Positions 15,291 to 24,847 are shown, counted from the stretch's first letter. The stretch: DNA of 64,000 bases from Ignavibacteria bacterium (GCA_019187405.1 JABAQZ010000019.1:62001-126000); one strand, 5' to 3'. The notes: generated by a model not told the origin, from the sequence alone. A program made the numbers and translations.

Positions 15291-17456
15291 TTAAAAATTT
15301 TTGGGCTGAAACTCTTCGTTCCCGCACTGCCACATTATAAATGAACATATATCCGACAGGTTTTGAAAATAGTCGGTCATTGTTTCTCCGCCGAAGTGAC
15401 CTGTCGAGTAATCAACATGAAGCAGTATCGGATTGGATGAACTGTTGCAGCTCTGCATCTTAGCGGCAAACTTTGCAGGAATCCAGGAAATAACTCTCGG
15501 ATCATTAAATCCCGTAGTTATTAAAGTTGCAGGATATTTTTCACCGGACTTTAAATGAAAATATGAATCCATTTCCTTAAGAGCTTTATATTCTTCTTCT
15601 ATTGCAACTGTTCCAAACTCCGGAATATTTACCGGACCGTTCGGGCTGAATTCTCCTCTTAATGTATTCATGCATCCGACTTTTGGTATCGCAACTTTAA
15701 ACAGATCAGGTCTTTCGGTAATGGCTCTGCCTATTAATATTCCGCCTGCGCTTGTTCCGGTACCGGCTAATTTTTCTTTGGATGTATAACCTTTATCCAC
15801 AAGATACTGTGCGCATGCTATGAAATCCTTCCATGTGTTTGGTTTAGTCGACTTCCATCCGGCTCTGTACCAGTTTTCTCCTTTTTCACTGCCCCCTCTC
15901 ACATGAGCATAAGCCATTATTACTCCTCTGTTCATAAGCGGCATCATGAATGTATTAAAATACGGATTGGTGGAATAACCGTATGCTCCGTAACCATCTA
16001 TGTAACATATGTTGCTTCCGTCTTTCTTCATCAGATTTTTGTTATAAACAATTGACAGCGGAACTTTCTCGCCGTCATGAGAAATTACTTCTACAGTTTC
16101 AGATACAAGATTCTCTATACCGTCAATTTCATAGGAAACATTAAACGGACCATCGCTAAACTCCCCTTTTTCCAAATTGACAGTAAATGTATTTGAAGGT
16201 TCGGTCCAGCTGCTGTTCCATAAATTGCATATATTTGAATATGGGCTTTCCGCAGAAGCATAGATTGAACCTTTAAGCGGAAGTTCAATCTTTTCCGCTT
16301 TCCCGCCTGTTAATTTCATTTTGCTCAATGTAAATTCAATACCGTTATAAGTATGTGATATGATCATGTAATCTCTTGTGGAATTAATTGATACTATAAC
16401 TTTTTCACTTTCGGGAATGACAACTTCGGGATTGTTTAAATCCGGTTTATCGAGTGATACTCTGATTACTTTATAGTTTGGGGCATCCTTGGAAGTTAGA
16501 AAATAAATATTATTCTTATCAGCAATAGCATAGGTTGTTTTATCATCTTTTGTCGTCAGCTGTTTCCATTTTATTTTATCATCCTTCAGAGTTGATTTAG
16601 GAGCGTAAAAATATTCCTGATTATTATCTACCGTTCCTTTTCCCGCAAAAATATAATCACTGTTGTTATAGTAAAACATATATGGATAATCTTCCGGATT
16701 AATATTTAATTCAGGATTATTATCTCTGCTTAAAACAATTTTATCCTTACTCTGGTCTGTTCCCAGCTTATGTATCTTCACTCTCGAATTTTGCGTGGAT
16801 TCCATTTTGTGAACGTCATCGCTCTGAAGCTGAAGATACATGAATTCGTCATTACTCTCCGGCAGCCAGTCCATTACATAGCTTACCTTAAAATTTTCGG
16901 GCAACAGTGATTTCTTCTTTACATCCAGAATTCTAAGAGTTTGCTTTTCCTTTCCGCTTTCCGAAAGACCAAGAAGTATTTTACCGGCATCATCGCTTAC
17001 TACCCATGACTGAATAGTATAATTTACATTGCTGTCATAATTTTCAGGATCAAAAATGAGAATATCAGCGCTTCCTTGATTTTCCCTCATGTATAAGCTG
17101 TAGATTTCTTCTCCTGCCAGTCTTTTTTCAAAAAAATATTTCCCTGCTCTTTCTGAAATCGTACCGTATCTGATTTTTCTGCTTTTGTCAAGTTCTTTCA
17201 TTTCATTAACGAGCTTATCCCTGTTGGGAATTTTCGATATCACATCTAAAGTATAATCCGATTGAACTTTAAACCAGTCTTTAACTTCACTGTTTTCGAT
17301 ATCTTCCAGCCACTGATACGGATCTTCAATTGTTTCTCCGAAATATATCTCAATGCTGTCAGCAGTCTTTGATTCCGGATAAATCCACTGTGAATTTCCA
17401 TCATTATAGAATAAAATTACTATAATGACTAATAATAACTTACTTAATCGTTTCAT
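15291..17456 (-). CDS. Prolyl oligopeptidase family (S9A) serine peptidase, exported
   Basis: The 721-residue protein has a signal peptide (residues 1-22, ending GNSQ). An N-terminal arm with YQWLEDIENSEVKDW leads to a seven-bladed propeller (about 85-440) and the alpha/beta hydrolase domain. The catalytic residues are Ser569 in GTGTSAGG, Asp652 in GFNDPRV and His687 in STGHFGGE; the family's AHVRGGSEKGENWY is at 517-530. It should cleave short proline-containing peptides outside the cytoplasm. The nucleophile elbow GTSAGG is closer to oligopeptidase B (GGSAGG) than to classical POP (GGSNGG). It is monocistronic. Confidence 0.93.
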   Translation of the reverse strand: MKRLSKLLLVIIVILFYNDGNSQWIYPESKTADSIEIYFGETIEDPYQWLEDIENSEVKDWFKVQSDYTLDVISKIPNRDKLVNEMKELDKSRKIRYGTISERAGKYFFEKRLAGEEIYSLYMRENQGSADILIFDPENYDSNVNYTIQSWVVSDDAGKILLGLSESGKEKQTLRILDVKKKSLLPENFKVSYVMDWLPESNDEFMYLQLQSDDVHKMESTQNSRVKIHKLGTDQSKDKIVLSRDNNPELNINPEDYPYMFYYNNSDYIFAGKGTVDNNQEYFYAPKSTLKDDKIKWKQLTTKDDKTTYAIADKNNIYFLTSKDAPNYKVIRVSLDKPDLNNPEVVIPESEKVIVSINSTRDYMIISHTYNGIEFTLSKMKLTGGKAEKIELPLKGSIYASAESPYSNICNLWNSSWTEPSNTFTVNLEKGEFSDGPFNVSYEIDGIENLVSETVEVISHDGEKVPLSIVYNKNLMKKDGSNICYIDGYGAYGYSTNPYFNTFMMPLMNRGVIMAYAHVRGGSEKGENWYRAGWKSTKPNTWKDFIACAQYLVDKGYTSKEKLAGTGTSAGGILIGRAITERPDLFKVAIPKVGCMNTLRGEFSPNGPVNIPEFGTVAIEEEYKALKEMDSYFHLKSGEKYPATLITTGFNDPRVISWIPAKFAAKMQSCNSSSNPILLHVDYSTGHFGGETMTDYFQNLSDICSFIMWQCGNEEFQPKNF

Positions 17457-17796
17457 ATTTGAATTTAATTTTTCATCAAAATAGTAAATTCATACTGTAT
17501 AATCCATAAATGAAGAAATAATAATAAAGGATATAATTTAGTAATTACTGTAAATATTTTATTCATTTCGTGTTAACTATTCTCTTTGCTTTGCTCTTGC
17601 CCGGAAACGTTCATAAGTTCCGAATCCTTCATTTTGTTTCACACAGCGTAACAGTGAAACTTAAGCAAACTCCATTATTGATTTAAACTTTCCACACACA
17701 CCTTCTCTCCGGATTTGTTCACCAAGCTGGGGCTTGGCAAACAGACTGAAAAAATCGCGCTTATATTCAATGTGAGACTCGAGTTTTATTTTCCAT
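17457..17796. other. Intergenic stretch with dispersed repeat and hairpins
   Basis: No gene is supported. The 23-base segment 17697-17719 is identical to 10959-10981. GTTTCAC/GTGAAAC flank 17636-17660, and CCAAGC/GCTTGG form a hairpin near 17722-17737 whose core matches 13354-13366 inverted. These look like degraded copies of an intergenic repeat family. Confidence 0.45.
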
Positions 17797-17835
17797 AATA
17801 AAAAAACCGGAAGGCTTTGAAGCCCATCCGGTTTT
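17797..17835 (-). terminator. Intrinsic terminator of small membrane-peptide gene
   Basis: On the minus strand a nine-pair stem AAAACCGGA/TCCGGTTTT (17803-17811 with 17827-17835) plus an inner GGCT/AGCC with loop TTGA is followed by a run of T. It lies 32 bases past the stop at 17867. Confidence 0.9.
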
Positions 17836-17866
17836 GATTGCATCGATGCTTCGTTCTTCCCAACTC

Positions 17867-18103
17867 TTAATATAGCATTGAGCACGAATTGTCATGTAAA
17901 GTAAACACCGTATTCGAAAGTTTCTGCATTCCAAGTTTCATGCCTGCTTCTGGTCTGAACAATCTGTAATTGCCGTTTGATTTGGTGTTCAGATCCTTAT
18001 TTTTAAAATTATTATCAGCAGTGGATTCGGTGGCAAGCATTAATTTTATAATCACAGCAGCCAGAAAGAACATTAACAACAAAAGCTTTAAGTAAAGTCT
18101 CAT
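17867..18103 (-). CDS. Small protein with N-terminal signal or membrane segment
   Basis: The product has 78 residues. MRLYLKLLLLMFFLAAVIIK is a strong hydrophobic N-terminus, then about 55 polar residues with SNGNYRLFRPEAGMKLG and a C-terminal Cys in NSCSMLY. The start is supported by AAGGAG about nine bases upstream, and a strong terminator follows. No family is recognised. It is probably periplasmic or anchored in the inner membrane. Confidence 0.75.
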   Translation of the reverse strand: MRLYLKLLLLMFFLAAVIIKLMLATESTADNNFKNKDLNTKSNGNYRLFRPEAGMKLGMQKLSNTVFTLHDNSCSMLY

Positions 18104-18358
18104 AATTTTTTTCTCCTTAGTTTAGAATTTTTAAGTTTATTCTTTTTATGAATTCTATTGCTTCATTTAAAGAACTAAACAAAAATCGTCATTACGCAGG
18201 AGAAAATTAATAAATACACTTACGCTTTGTTTTTAAATGAATTTATTGAAAGAGCATAGGGGTATTCTATTACTTACATAAGTGTCAGACAAGTTTATGT
18301 CTCATAATTAAAGAAATTCCGAAGTAATTGATAAATTAATTCAGGATAATGTCTTTTA

Positions 18359-19018
18359 TTAAAGCAGCGATTTATTTTCAAATGCAAATTTTATGAGACT
18401 GTTAGGACCTTTCAGTTTTAATTTTGCATTAATGTTCGATCTGTGATTTTCGACTGTTTTATTGCTGATAAAAAGTTCATGAGCTATTTCTTTGGATGTT
18501 TTCCCTTCGGAGATCATTTTCAAAATAATCAACTCAGTCTTTGTAAGATCGTTAAGCGACGGATTTTGTTTTTCAAACTTCTTTATTTTTTCTCTGCGAC
18601 TGAGGAGAAAATTTGATATGGAAGGCGATATATAGTAATTATCTTCCGCTACTTTGTTAATGCAGTCAATGATATCATCCACTGCACAATCCTTGAGAAC
18701 GAATCCATTTACGCCCAGCTCCATGGATTCGTCAAAAATATCTTCCGAAGAAAATACCGTGAGAAAAACTACTTTAGTTTTTGATTTTTTTTCTTTAAGA
18801 TTTTTAAGCACCTGAAGACCTGTCATTTTTGGCATGTCAATATCGAGCAGTGCAATATCAGGATTTAACTCCTCAATTTTTTCCAGCGCCTTTTCTCCGT
18901 TTTCAGCAACTGCCAGTATCTCAATGCTTTCATCTTCTTCAATAGTTTGCTTTAATCCGCTTCTGAATATCGGATGATCATCAGCAATTATGATTCTGAT
19001 TTTATTTTGCTCAGCCAT
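18359..19018 (-). CDS. NarL/LuxR-type response regulator
   Basis: The protein has 219 residues from the ATG at 19018, which overlaps the upstream kinase stop by eight bases, as expected for coupled genes. A longer frame back to 19117 is not believable because it lies inside the kinase domain. The receiver domain (6-120) has the acidic pair Asp13/Asp14, phospho-acceptor Asp59 (LLDIDMP) and Lys109 in VLKD. The LuxR HTH (about 150-215) contains LTKTELIILKMISEGKTSKE and NKTVENHRSNI. It should bind DNA when phosphorylated by the adjacent kinase. It is the last gene of the metzincin cassette, so it may control that cassette. Confidence 0.93.
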   Translation of the reverse strand: MAEQNKIRIIIADDHPIFRSGLKQTIEEDESIEILAVAENGEKALEKIEELNPDIALLDIDMPKMTGLQVLKNLKEKKSKTKVVFLTVFSSEDIFDESMELGVNGFVLKDCAVDDIIDCINKVAEDNYYISPSISNFLLSRREKIKKFEKQNPSLNDLTKTELIILKMISEGKTSKEIAHELFISNKTVENHRSNINAKLKLKGPNSLIKFAFENKSLL

Positions 19019-22000
19019 AATTAATTTCCTTAATTGGAATTTTAATTTTATAAACAGTTCCTTTACCCGGTTCTGATTCGATTTTATATTCACCCATATA
19101 TTTGATCCTCTCTGCAATACCCTCGAGTCCTATGCCTTCTTTTGCTCCTGGAAGCAATTTGCTTGAGACATTAAATCCCGTACCATTATCGGATATCAGA
19201 CAATAAATGCTTTTAGCGATTAACTTAACTTTAAAATTGGCTTTTGTAGCTTTTGAATGCTTGATTATATTGCTGATGATTTCATGAATTACTCTGAAAA
19301 GATTAATTTCGTTTTCTTTGGAAAGAATGTTATCTATATCGTCAATATCAGCCGAAAAGGAAATGTTGGTTGACTTATCAGCCTGATTAATGTTTGATAT
19401 AATTGTTTTAGTCAGCCCGAGTCTTTCGAGCTGATGCGGATGAAGATTATATGCAATACTTCTCACTTCATTTATCGCAGAAGATGAAAGCTCGGATATT
19501 TCTTTAAGAGCCTCTTCCATTTTTTTGTTATCGTTTTTATGTTTGAGAGCGAGAGCCGCTTTTTGTTTTGAAATGAGAAATTCGTGCGCTATTGTTTCGT
19601 GCAGGTCATGTGCAATTCTTTTTCTTTCGGTTTCCTGCGATTCGATAAGTTTTCTTGAAAATTCTTCCTGCGCCTTTTTTTCTTTTTCGATTTTATTCAA
19701 TCTTTGTTTGTAACTTAATCCTGTAATTGCGGCAAGGCTCAGCGCACCAAGCGATTTAAACCACCATGTTTTCCAGTAAGGTGGAGAGATATTTATCTTT
19801 ACTGAAGTTCCTTCTTCATTCCATTTACCATCGTTATTTGATCCTTTTACTCTGAACACATAGTTGCCAGGGTTAAGATTGGTGTAAGTAACTCTTTTTC
19901 TTGTTTCGCTGTATGTCCAGTCTTTGTCGAAACCTTCCATCTTATAGGCGTATTGATTTTTTTGAGGGTTGTTGTAAATAAGAGAAGCGAATCTGAAAGA
20001 AAAGACGCTTTCTTTGTATGTTAACTTTATTTCCTCAGCGTATGTGATGTTTTTTTTGAGAAAAGGATTATCGGGAGCGCCTTCGACAGATTCGTTGAAT
20101 ATTTCGAAGTCGGTGATGACGGTATTGGGTAAAAACGAATTTTCTCCAATATCTTCCGGATTAAAATAAGTTACACCATTTACTCCGCCAAAAAACATGC
20201 TGCCTGATTTATCCTTAAAAAATGCGCCATCATTGAATTCATTACTTTGAATACCATCTGAGTAAACATAATTTTTAACTAACTGAGTATTGAAATTATA
20301 CTTTGTTAATCCACTATTAGAACTTATCCATAAATTATTCGATGAATCTTCCAATATCCCTTTAATGTATTCATTAGGAAGCCCGTTAGATGAATTAATT
20401 CTTTGAAATGAATTACTTTTCTCGATATACTTATTTAATCCGCCGTTTTTAGTTCCAATCCATATATTGCCGGAACTGTCTTCTGCAATGCATGTTATGC
20501 AATTGTCGCTTATACTTGTATCATCATTCGGAATATATGTGAAATTTAAAATCTCCTTTTTCTTGAAATCACATTTATATAATCCCTCTCTGATGGTGCC
20601 TAACCATAATGATTTTTTTGAATCAATAAATGAACAGTAAATTATTTTTGTTTTCAATTTTTCATAAAATGGATCGTCATTGTCATATTTTACAAATTTT
20701 TCATTTACTGTGTCAAATTTCAGAATTCCCTTTTCCCGAATAGCTATATACAAATATGAATTAATGTAAAATATAGAATTTATCCCAAATTTAAATGGGT
20801 GCTGGAATTCGGATAATTCGTTTGTTAATAGATTATACTTATAAAAATAATCTTTCCTTAAACAGCAAAGCCAAACATTATTCTTATCATCTTCAATAAT
20901 GGAAGTAATAGCTTCGTGTGAATGATTCTTTAAATCAATATTTTCTGATAACGTTAGAAAACTATTGTCTCTTTTAAAGATCTTGATTCCATTACTGAAC
21001 GTACTTATCCAATGATTATTTTTACTGTCAACCAGTATTTTGACAACGCTTCCAATTTCTTCATTTTTTTCATTTGCATATTTTAAGTTATAAAAACGTT
21101 TCCTGCCGCAGTCCAGTTTATTAATTCCTCCTCCCAATGTTCCGATCCAAAGTACATTCGATCTATCCAAATACAAAGAATAAATGCTGTTTGTGCTAAT
21201 ACTGTTATAATCATTTTTTTCATGACAATATTGTGTCAATTTATTCTTGTCATCAATTTTCAATAATCCGTCAGTGTAAGTAGCTATCCATTTGTTCTTT
21301 GAATTATCTTCCAATATGGAAAATATCAGAATATCTTTGTTTGAAATGATATCCATTTTAGGACAAGAAATTAAATCATTTTTTTTTCGGTTAAAAATAT
21401 TCAGACCTTTGATTGTACCAATCCAAATGTTAGAATCCGAATCCTCAAAAATACAACGGACAGCATTGCTTCTTAAGTTTACCTTTGTATCAAAATGATC
21501 TTCTAATTTCTTTATTGTACTCTCCATTTTATTATAAATAAAAATTCCTTTATCCCAAGAACAAATCCAAATCAATCCAAATGAATCCTCATACAAAGCC
21601 GAAACATCAGTTAGATTTGAAATATCAAAATCATTATTTCCCGGTTTAAATGCTCTGATATTAGATATTCTGTTATCTAATACTTTTATTCCTCCATAAT
21701 ATGATCCAACAAGCATACTCTTATCTTCCATACATAAAAATGAAGTAAGTTCACTTTTTACTTCATCTGATTCATTGTCAATGCTAATGTTTGAAAAATT
21801 ATCCATAAACTTATTATATCGAAATATAAATCCATTTAAAGTTCCTGCCCATAATTGACCCGATTTATCAATTATTAATTTCTTGACAAAATTATCCGCA
21901 ATAGAATTTTGGTCTGAAATTCTGTTTTTATAAATTTTAAACTTAACGCCGTCATACTTGTTTAATCCTTCTTCCGTACCAAACCACATATAATCATCAC

Positions 22001-22067
22001 TGTCCTGAACAATTGAATATATCGAATTTTGAGAAAGACCTTGCTCTAATGATAATCGTTCAAACAT
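19011..22067 (-). CDS. Propeller-sensor histidine kinase (HisKA_3) without signal peptide
   Basis: The 1018-residue protein has about a dozen two-component regulator propeller blades (residues 5-600; motifs such as WFGTEEGLNKYDG and DSSGNIWIGTKNGG), a Y_Y_Y domain (about 690-755), a weakly hydrophobic stretch (767-786), then a HisKA_3 domain with His820 in RIAHDLHE and an HATPase_c domain (DNGTGFN, GIGLEGI). Relatives usually have a signal peptide that puts the propeller in the periplasm. Here the ATG opens directly on the first blade, a stop lies in frame just upstream, and the putative TM segment is poor, so the protein may be cytosolic. It pairs with the NarL-type regulator downstream. Confidence 0.9.
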   Translation of the reverse strand: MFERLSLEQGLSQNSIYSIVQDSDDYMWFGTEEGLNKYDGVKFKIYKNRISDQNSIADNFVKKLIIDKSGQLWAGTLNGFIFRYNKFMDNFSNISIDNESDEVKSELTSFLCMEDKSMLVGSYYGGIKVLDNRISNIRAFKPGNNDFDISNLTDVSALYEDSFGLIWICSWDKGIFIYNKMESTIKKLEDHFDTKVNLRSNAVRCIFEDSDSNIWIGTIKGLNIFNRKKNDLISCPKMDIISNKDILIFSILEDNSKNKWIATYTDGLLKIDDKNKLTQYCHEKNDYNSISTNSIYSLYLDRSNVLWIGTLGGGINKLDCGRKRFYNLKYANEKNEEIGSVVKILVDSKNNHWISTFSNGIKIFKRDNSFLTLSENIDLKNHSHEAITSIIEDDKNNVWLCCLRKDYFYKYNLLTNELSEFQHPFKFGINSIFYINSYLYIAIREKGILKFDTVNEKFVKYDNDDPFYEKLKTKIIYCSFIDSKKSLWLGTIREGLYKCDFKKKEILNFTYIPNDDTSISDNCITCIAEDSSGNIWIGTKNGGLNKYIEKSNSFQRINSSNGLPNEYIKGILEDSSNNLWISSNSGLTKYNFNTQLVKNYVYSDGIQSNEFNDGAFFKDKSGSMFFGGVNGVTYFNPEDIGENSFLPNTVITDFEIFNESVEGAPDNPFLKKNITYAEEIKLTYKESVFSFRFASLIYNNPQKNQYAYKMEGFDKDWTYSETRKRVTYTNLNPGNYVFRVKGSNNDGKWNEEGTSVKINISPPYWKTWWFKSLGALSLAAITGLSYKQRLNKIEKEKKAQEEFSRKLIESQETERKRIAHDLHETIAHEFLISKQKAALALKHKNDNKKMEEALKEISELSSSAINEVRSIAYNLHPHQLERLGLTKTIISNINQADKSTNISFSADIDDIDNILSKENEINLFRVIHEIISNIIKHSKATKANFKVKLIAKSIYCLISDNGTGFNVSSKLLPGAKEGIGLEGIAERIKYMGEYKIESEPGKGTVYKIKIPIKEINYG

Positions 22068-22093
22068 TAAAATTTTTTTATTTCAAATATGCT

Positions 22094-22501
22094 TTAACTT
22101 CCGGAGTTTTTCAATTCCATGTTTATAATCTCATACATCGATACTATTAACTCTTTTAACCTGTTAAGTTCATTGATTTTTGCTGTTACCTTTACGTCAA
22201 GGTTTGTCAGTTTGATAACTTCTTTAAGATACTTGCCTGCAGTATCTCCGTTTAATTTGTTTTCTGCCTCAGACAGAATATCCGAAAATATTTCTTTTGC
22301 AATAGCATCTGATCCGGTATCTCTTGAAAGATAACCCTGATTGGGTCCGGTGCCGCATGGAACACACTTATATCCGGGAGGTACATCAAATCTGGTGTCG
22401 CAAAATGGTCCGGGACATGGACCGCTGTTGGCAGAAATTGCAACTAAAACATTTTGCTCAATTGAATTGAATTCAGAAAATAGATCTTCAACTGTTGCCA
22501 T
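22094..22501 (-). CDS. Cys-rich small protein of metzincin cassette
   Basis: This 135-residue product has an N-terminal helix (VEDLFSEFNSIEQNVLVAIS). A short Gly/Pro/Cys segment follows, with Cys29, Cys34, Cys46 and Cys49 (GPCPGPFC, YKCVPCG) spaced like a small zinc knuckle. Residues 64-133 are a long helical region. No export signal is seen. AAAGGA precedes the ATG. It lies 102 bases after the HEAT gene and 26 before the kinase gene. No family name is known to me. It could be a substrate, adaptor or inhibitor of the metzincin. Confidence 0.75.
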   Translation of the reverse strand: MATVEDLFSEFNSIEQNVLVAISANSGPCPGPFCDTRFDVPPGYKCVPCGTGPNQGYLSRDTGSDAIAKEIFSDILSEAENKLNGDTAGKYLKEVIKLTNLDVKVTAKINELNRLKELIVSMYEIINMELKNSGS

Positions 22502-22603
22502 TTTTTAATCCTTTCTTTTTAGATTAATAAATTATTTTTTAAAATACTTGTATTTCGTATTTTTTATATCTTTATTTTTTTATAAAAGCTTAGAAAACTA
22601 TTA

Positions 22604-23092
22604 TTAAAAATACTTATTAAACTTGCGAGATAGATTCTTTAGCTTCCGCTTTATTTTCTGATTAAGCGATTTATCATTTTCCATATTAAAATTTGCGCTA
22701 TATCCTTCTTTTGAATTTATTGAATTACGCGTATATTTTTTTACGCCAGCATCCTCATCTGAATTCAGTTTATTCAAAAGTTCTGTAATTTTATTTGGGA
22801 TAAGATCATTCCCTGAAGTTTGCATGCTTAATTTATTCCTTAATGCCTGTGCGGCAGATATTTTTAATATCGGATCATTACTATTTACGGCAAATTCAAT
22901 TCCTTCATAAGTAGAATCAAAATCCATAAGACTTAAAATTACTAAAGCCTTGGCAGAAACTGATTTATCAGGCTCGCGTACAAGCTCTGTAATTAACGGG
23001 ATATCCGCTTCACTGAATGTATTTGCAATTTCTTTATAATTTGGATTATCCCGATTTATAATTTTTTTTACTTCTTCTTTATTATAAGTCAT
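22604..23092 (-). CDS. HEAT-repeat protein of metzincin cassette
   Basis: The 162-residue protein is made of about four HEAT-like helix pairs (for example SVSAKALVILSLMDF, DPILKISAAQALRN, EDAGVKKYTRNSI). A basic tail, QKIKRKLKNLSRKFNKYF, ends it. There is no signal peptide. Its start lies five bases after the metzincin stop, so the two are translationally linked and probably interact. The fold suggests a protein-binding scaffold. Similar HEAT proteins next to metalloproteases in other phyla come to mind, but this could not be checked. Confidence 0.8.
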   Translation of the reverse strand: MTYNKEEVKKIINRDNPNYKEIANTFSEADIPLITELVREPDKSVSAKALVILSLMDFDSTYEGIEFAVNSNDPILKISAAQALRNKLSMQTSGNDLIPNKITELLNKLNSDEDAGVKKYTRNSINSKEGYSANFNMENDKSLNQKIKRKLKNLSRKFNKYF

Positions 23093-23097
23093 TGCAT

Positions 23098-23664
23098 TTA
23101 ATTAGCTTCATTGAAATAATTGCTGCCTAATATCGTTGTAATTTCATCTTCCGTCAGTAATGGAGGATGACGTGAGATATTTGCAGTCCCTTCTCCAGTC
23201 ATTAAAAAGGAATAGTCGCCGCGTGTCAATGTATGTTGCAATCCAAGAACATGTCCAATTTCATGTGCAAGAGTATATTTTGAAGAAATTGAAGAAATAT
23301 ACACCGCAGGATTATTTGGCGGATGTGAAGCACAGCCATTTACAGATCCTACTATTCTATCATGTAACGAAAACGATGAAACAGTCCTGCAAAAAAATAC
23401 TTTAATATCTTTACTTCCCAACTCAGTAACTTCTATTCCGGCTAACTGTATCTGCTCTGTCGAAGGATATCCCATCATGCAGCTTTCTGTATCGAGATCA
23501 TTGAGCGATTCATATTCATCTTCATTCAGCAGCACTTGCTCGTAAGAAAGTACATATACATGTATATTAGCAGCTTCATAAATCTGATTCATTGCATTTA
23601 TCATATCTAATACAGGAATATCCGGTTCTGTTAATATTCTAATGTGTAAATTTAATACTGGCAT
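23098..23664 (-). CDS. Metzincin (matrixin-like) metalloprotease, no signal peptide
   Basis: This 188-residue protein carries the full zinc motif HEIGHVLGLQH (His134, Glu135, His138, His144) and a Met-turn at Met155 (FLMTG), the hallmarks of metzincins. The start, MPVLNLHIRIL, is the first strand of the fold, and no export signal precedes it, which is odd for a matrixin-like enzyme. A conserved-looking loop with Cys111 and His114 (NGCASHPP) lies just before the active helix. It is the first gene of the five-gene cassette ending at 18359. The substrate is unknown. An intracellular or non-classically exported protease is inferred. Confidence 0.9.
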   Translation of the reverse strand: MPVLNLHIRILTEPDIPVLDMINAMNQIYEAANIHVYVLSYEQVLLNEDEYESLNDLDTESCMMGYPSTEQIQLAGIEVTELGSKDIKVFFCRTVSSFSLHDRIVGSVNGCASHPPNNPAVYISSISSKYTLAHEIGHVLGLQHTLTRGDYSFLMTGEGTANISRHPPLLTEDEITTILGSNYFNEAN

Positions 23665-23837
23665 TTTTTTAGAAAGAATTTAAGTATTCAATAGATAGTG
23701 AAATAATAATGACAATATTTTAGTTTTGATAAAAGCATTTTTTTAAATGTACTTTATATCATCTTTACTTCAATTCAACTTCCGCCGCCGGCAAAAAGCT
23801 TATTAAATATTCTCGTATCGAGAGATATACCAAAAAA

Positions 23838-24060
23838 TCATTTCCATTCATATTTATCCTTTGTAACTATTTGATCTTGCTGTCCATTAAATTGAGTTTT
23901 ACCTAACTCAAATTTTTTCATCAGCCAGTTGTAAGGTCTTCCGGTAATGTCCGCCACCAATTAGGCTTCCTCCCCTTGCAAATACCATTGTTAATCCGAT
24001 AAAGAAATTTTCTGCAATATTGTAAAAACTGAAATTAGATTTATCACATATCGATAAAAT
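23838..24060 (-). pseudogene. Frameshifted gene remnant
   Basis: On the minus strand one frame is open from 24060 to a TGA at 23908 and reads DKSNFSFYNIAENFFIGLTM followed by VFARGGSLIGG. A second frame, open from 23960 to 23838, reads VADITGRPYNWLMKKFELGK and ends KDKYEWK. Both look protein-like and fit together if a frame change occurred near 23930-23960. No start codon or partner is present. The parent gene is not recognised. Confidence 0.4.
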
Positions 24061-24847
24061 TTATTCCGATTAGCTATTAAACTTTAACATACATGCAATA
24101 TTTATATTAGGCAAAATTAAAACAGTAAATAACTCCACACTTTCTCCATAGGTATCTCCCCTCATTTTTCGCTTCTGTGATTTTAATCATATTTTTGTTT
24201 TTAGCTTTTTAATATTTTGGTTTAAATTAAAAGCAGACGGGGCTTAATACTCCAAAAGTATTATTATTTTAAATATTCGCTTGCCGGCTTTATTTAAAAT
24301 TCCTGCTCTGCTTTTTTGTATCTTAAATCATATTTACCACTCCAGTATTTACTTCATTTATCAATTTTTAATTCAACCTAAAATGTAAATTAACACAAAG
24401 ATGTTAATTGCAAATCTTCATTTTTAAATGAAATAATATTATCCTAATAAATGAAAAGGATAAATCTTTATTTCCTGAAAATTCATTTCCGGTACTGTAA
24501 AGGACAATTGGTTTTTGAAGCTTATCTACTCGCTGGTATGTACTGATTCGTTTGGAGTTTTCATATTCAATCAGTTTTCTTTCTCTATTTTGCTGATGTC
24601 AAATTATAAAAATTGATTTTAAATTGCAAACACTAATTTATTTTTCACCGCTGAACTTTTCAGAAGCTTTAGAAATTTATTCTGTACTAAAATAAATTTG
24701 AAGATAAATGATTCTATTTATATCTTGTTTTTATCTTCATGCTAAACCTTCTCGGTTTTATTTCAGCTGTTTGTTTCTCCTGCTTTTTTGACTGTTAAAT
24801 TTTAACTGATAATTTTAATTTTACTTTTAAAAAAGTAAAATACTATT
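24061..24847. other. AT-rich intergenic stretch, nothing recognised
   Basis: No open frame of protein-like composition, RNA gene or strong hairpin was found on either strand. The region, with the remnant before it, separates the metzincin cassette from the DUF302 gene. Confidence 0.5.

Noticed and set aside
17661-17885. 74-codon minus-strand frame
   Set aside because: It crosses a strong terminator and overlaps the 3' end of the better supported small membrane protein gene.
19019-19117. 33-codon N-terminal extension of the response regulator
   Set aside because: It would lie inside the kinase ATPase domain; the ATG at 19018 gives a normal receiver start and a short coupling overlap.
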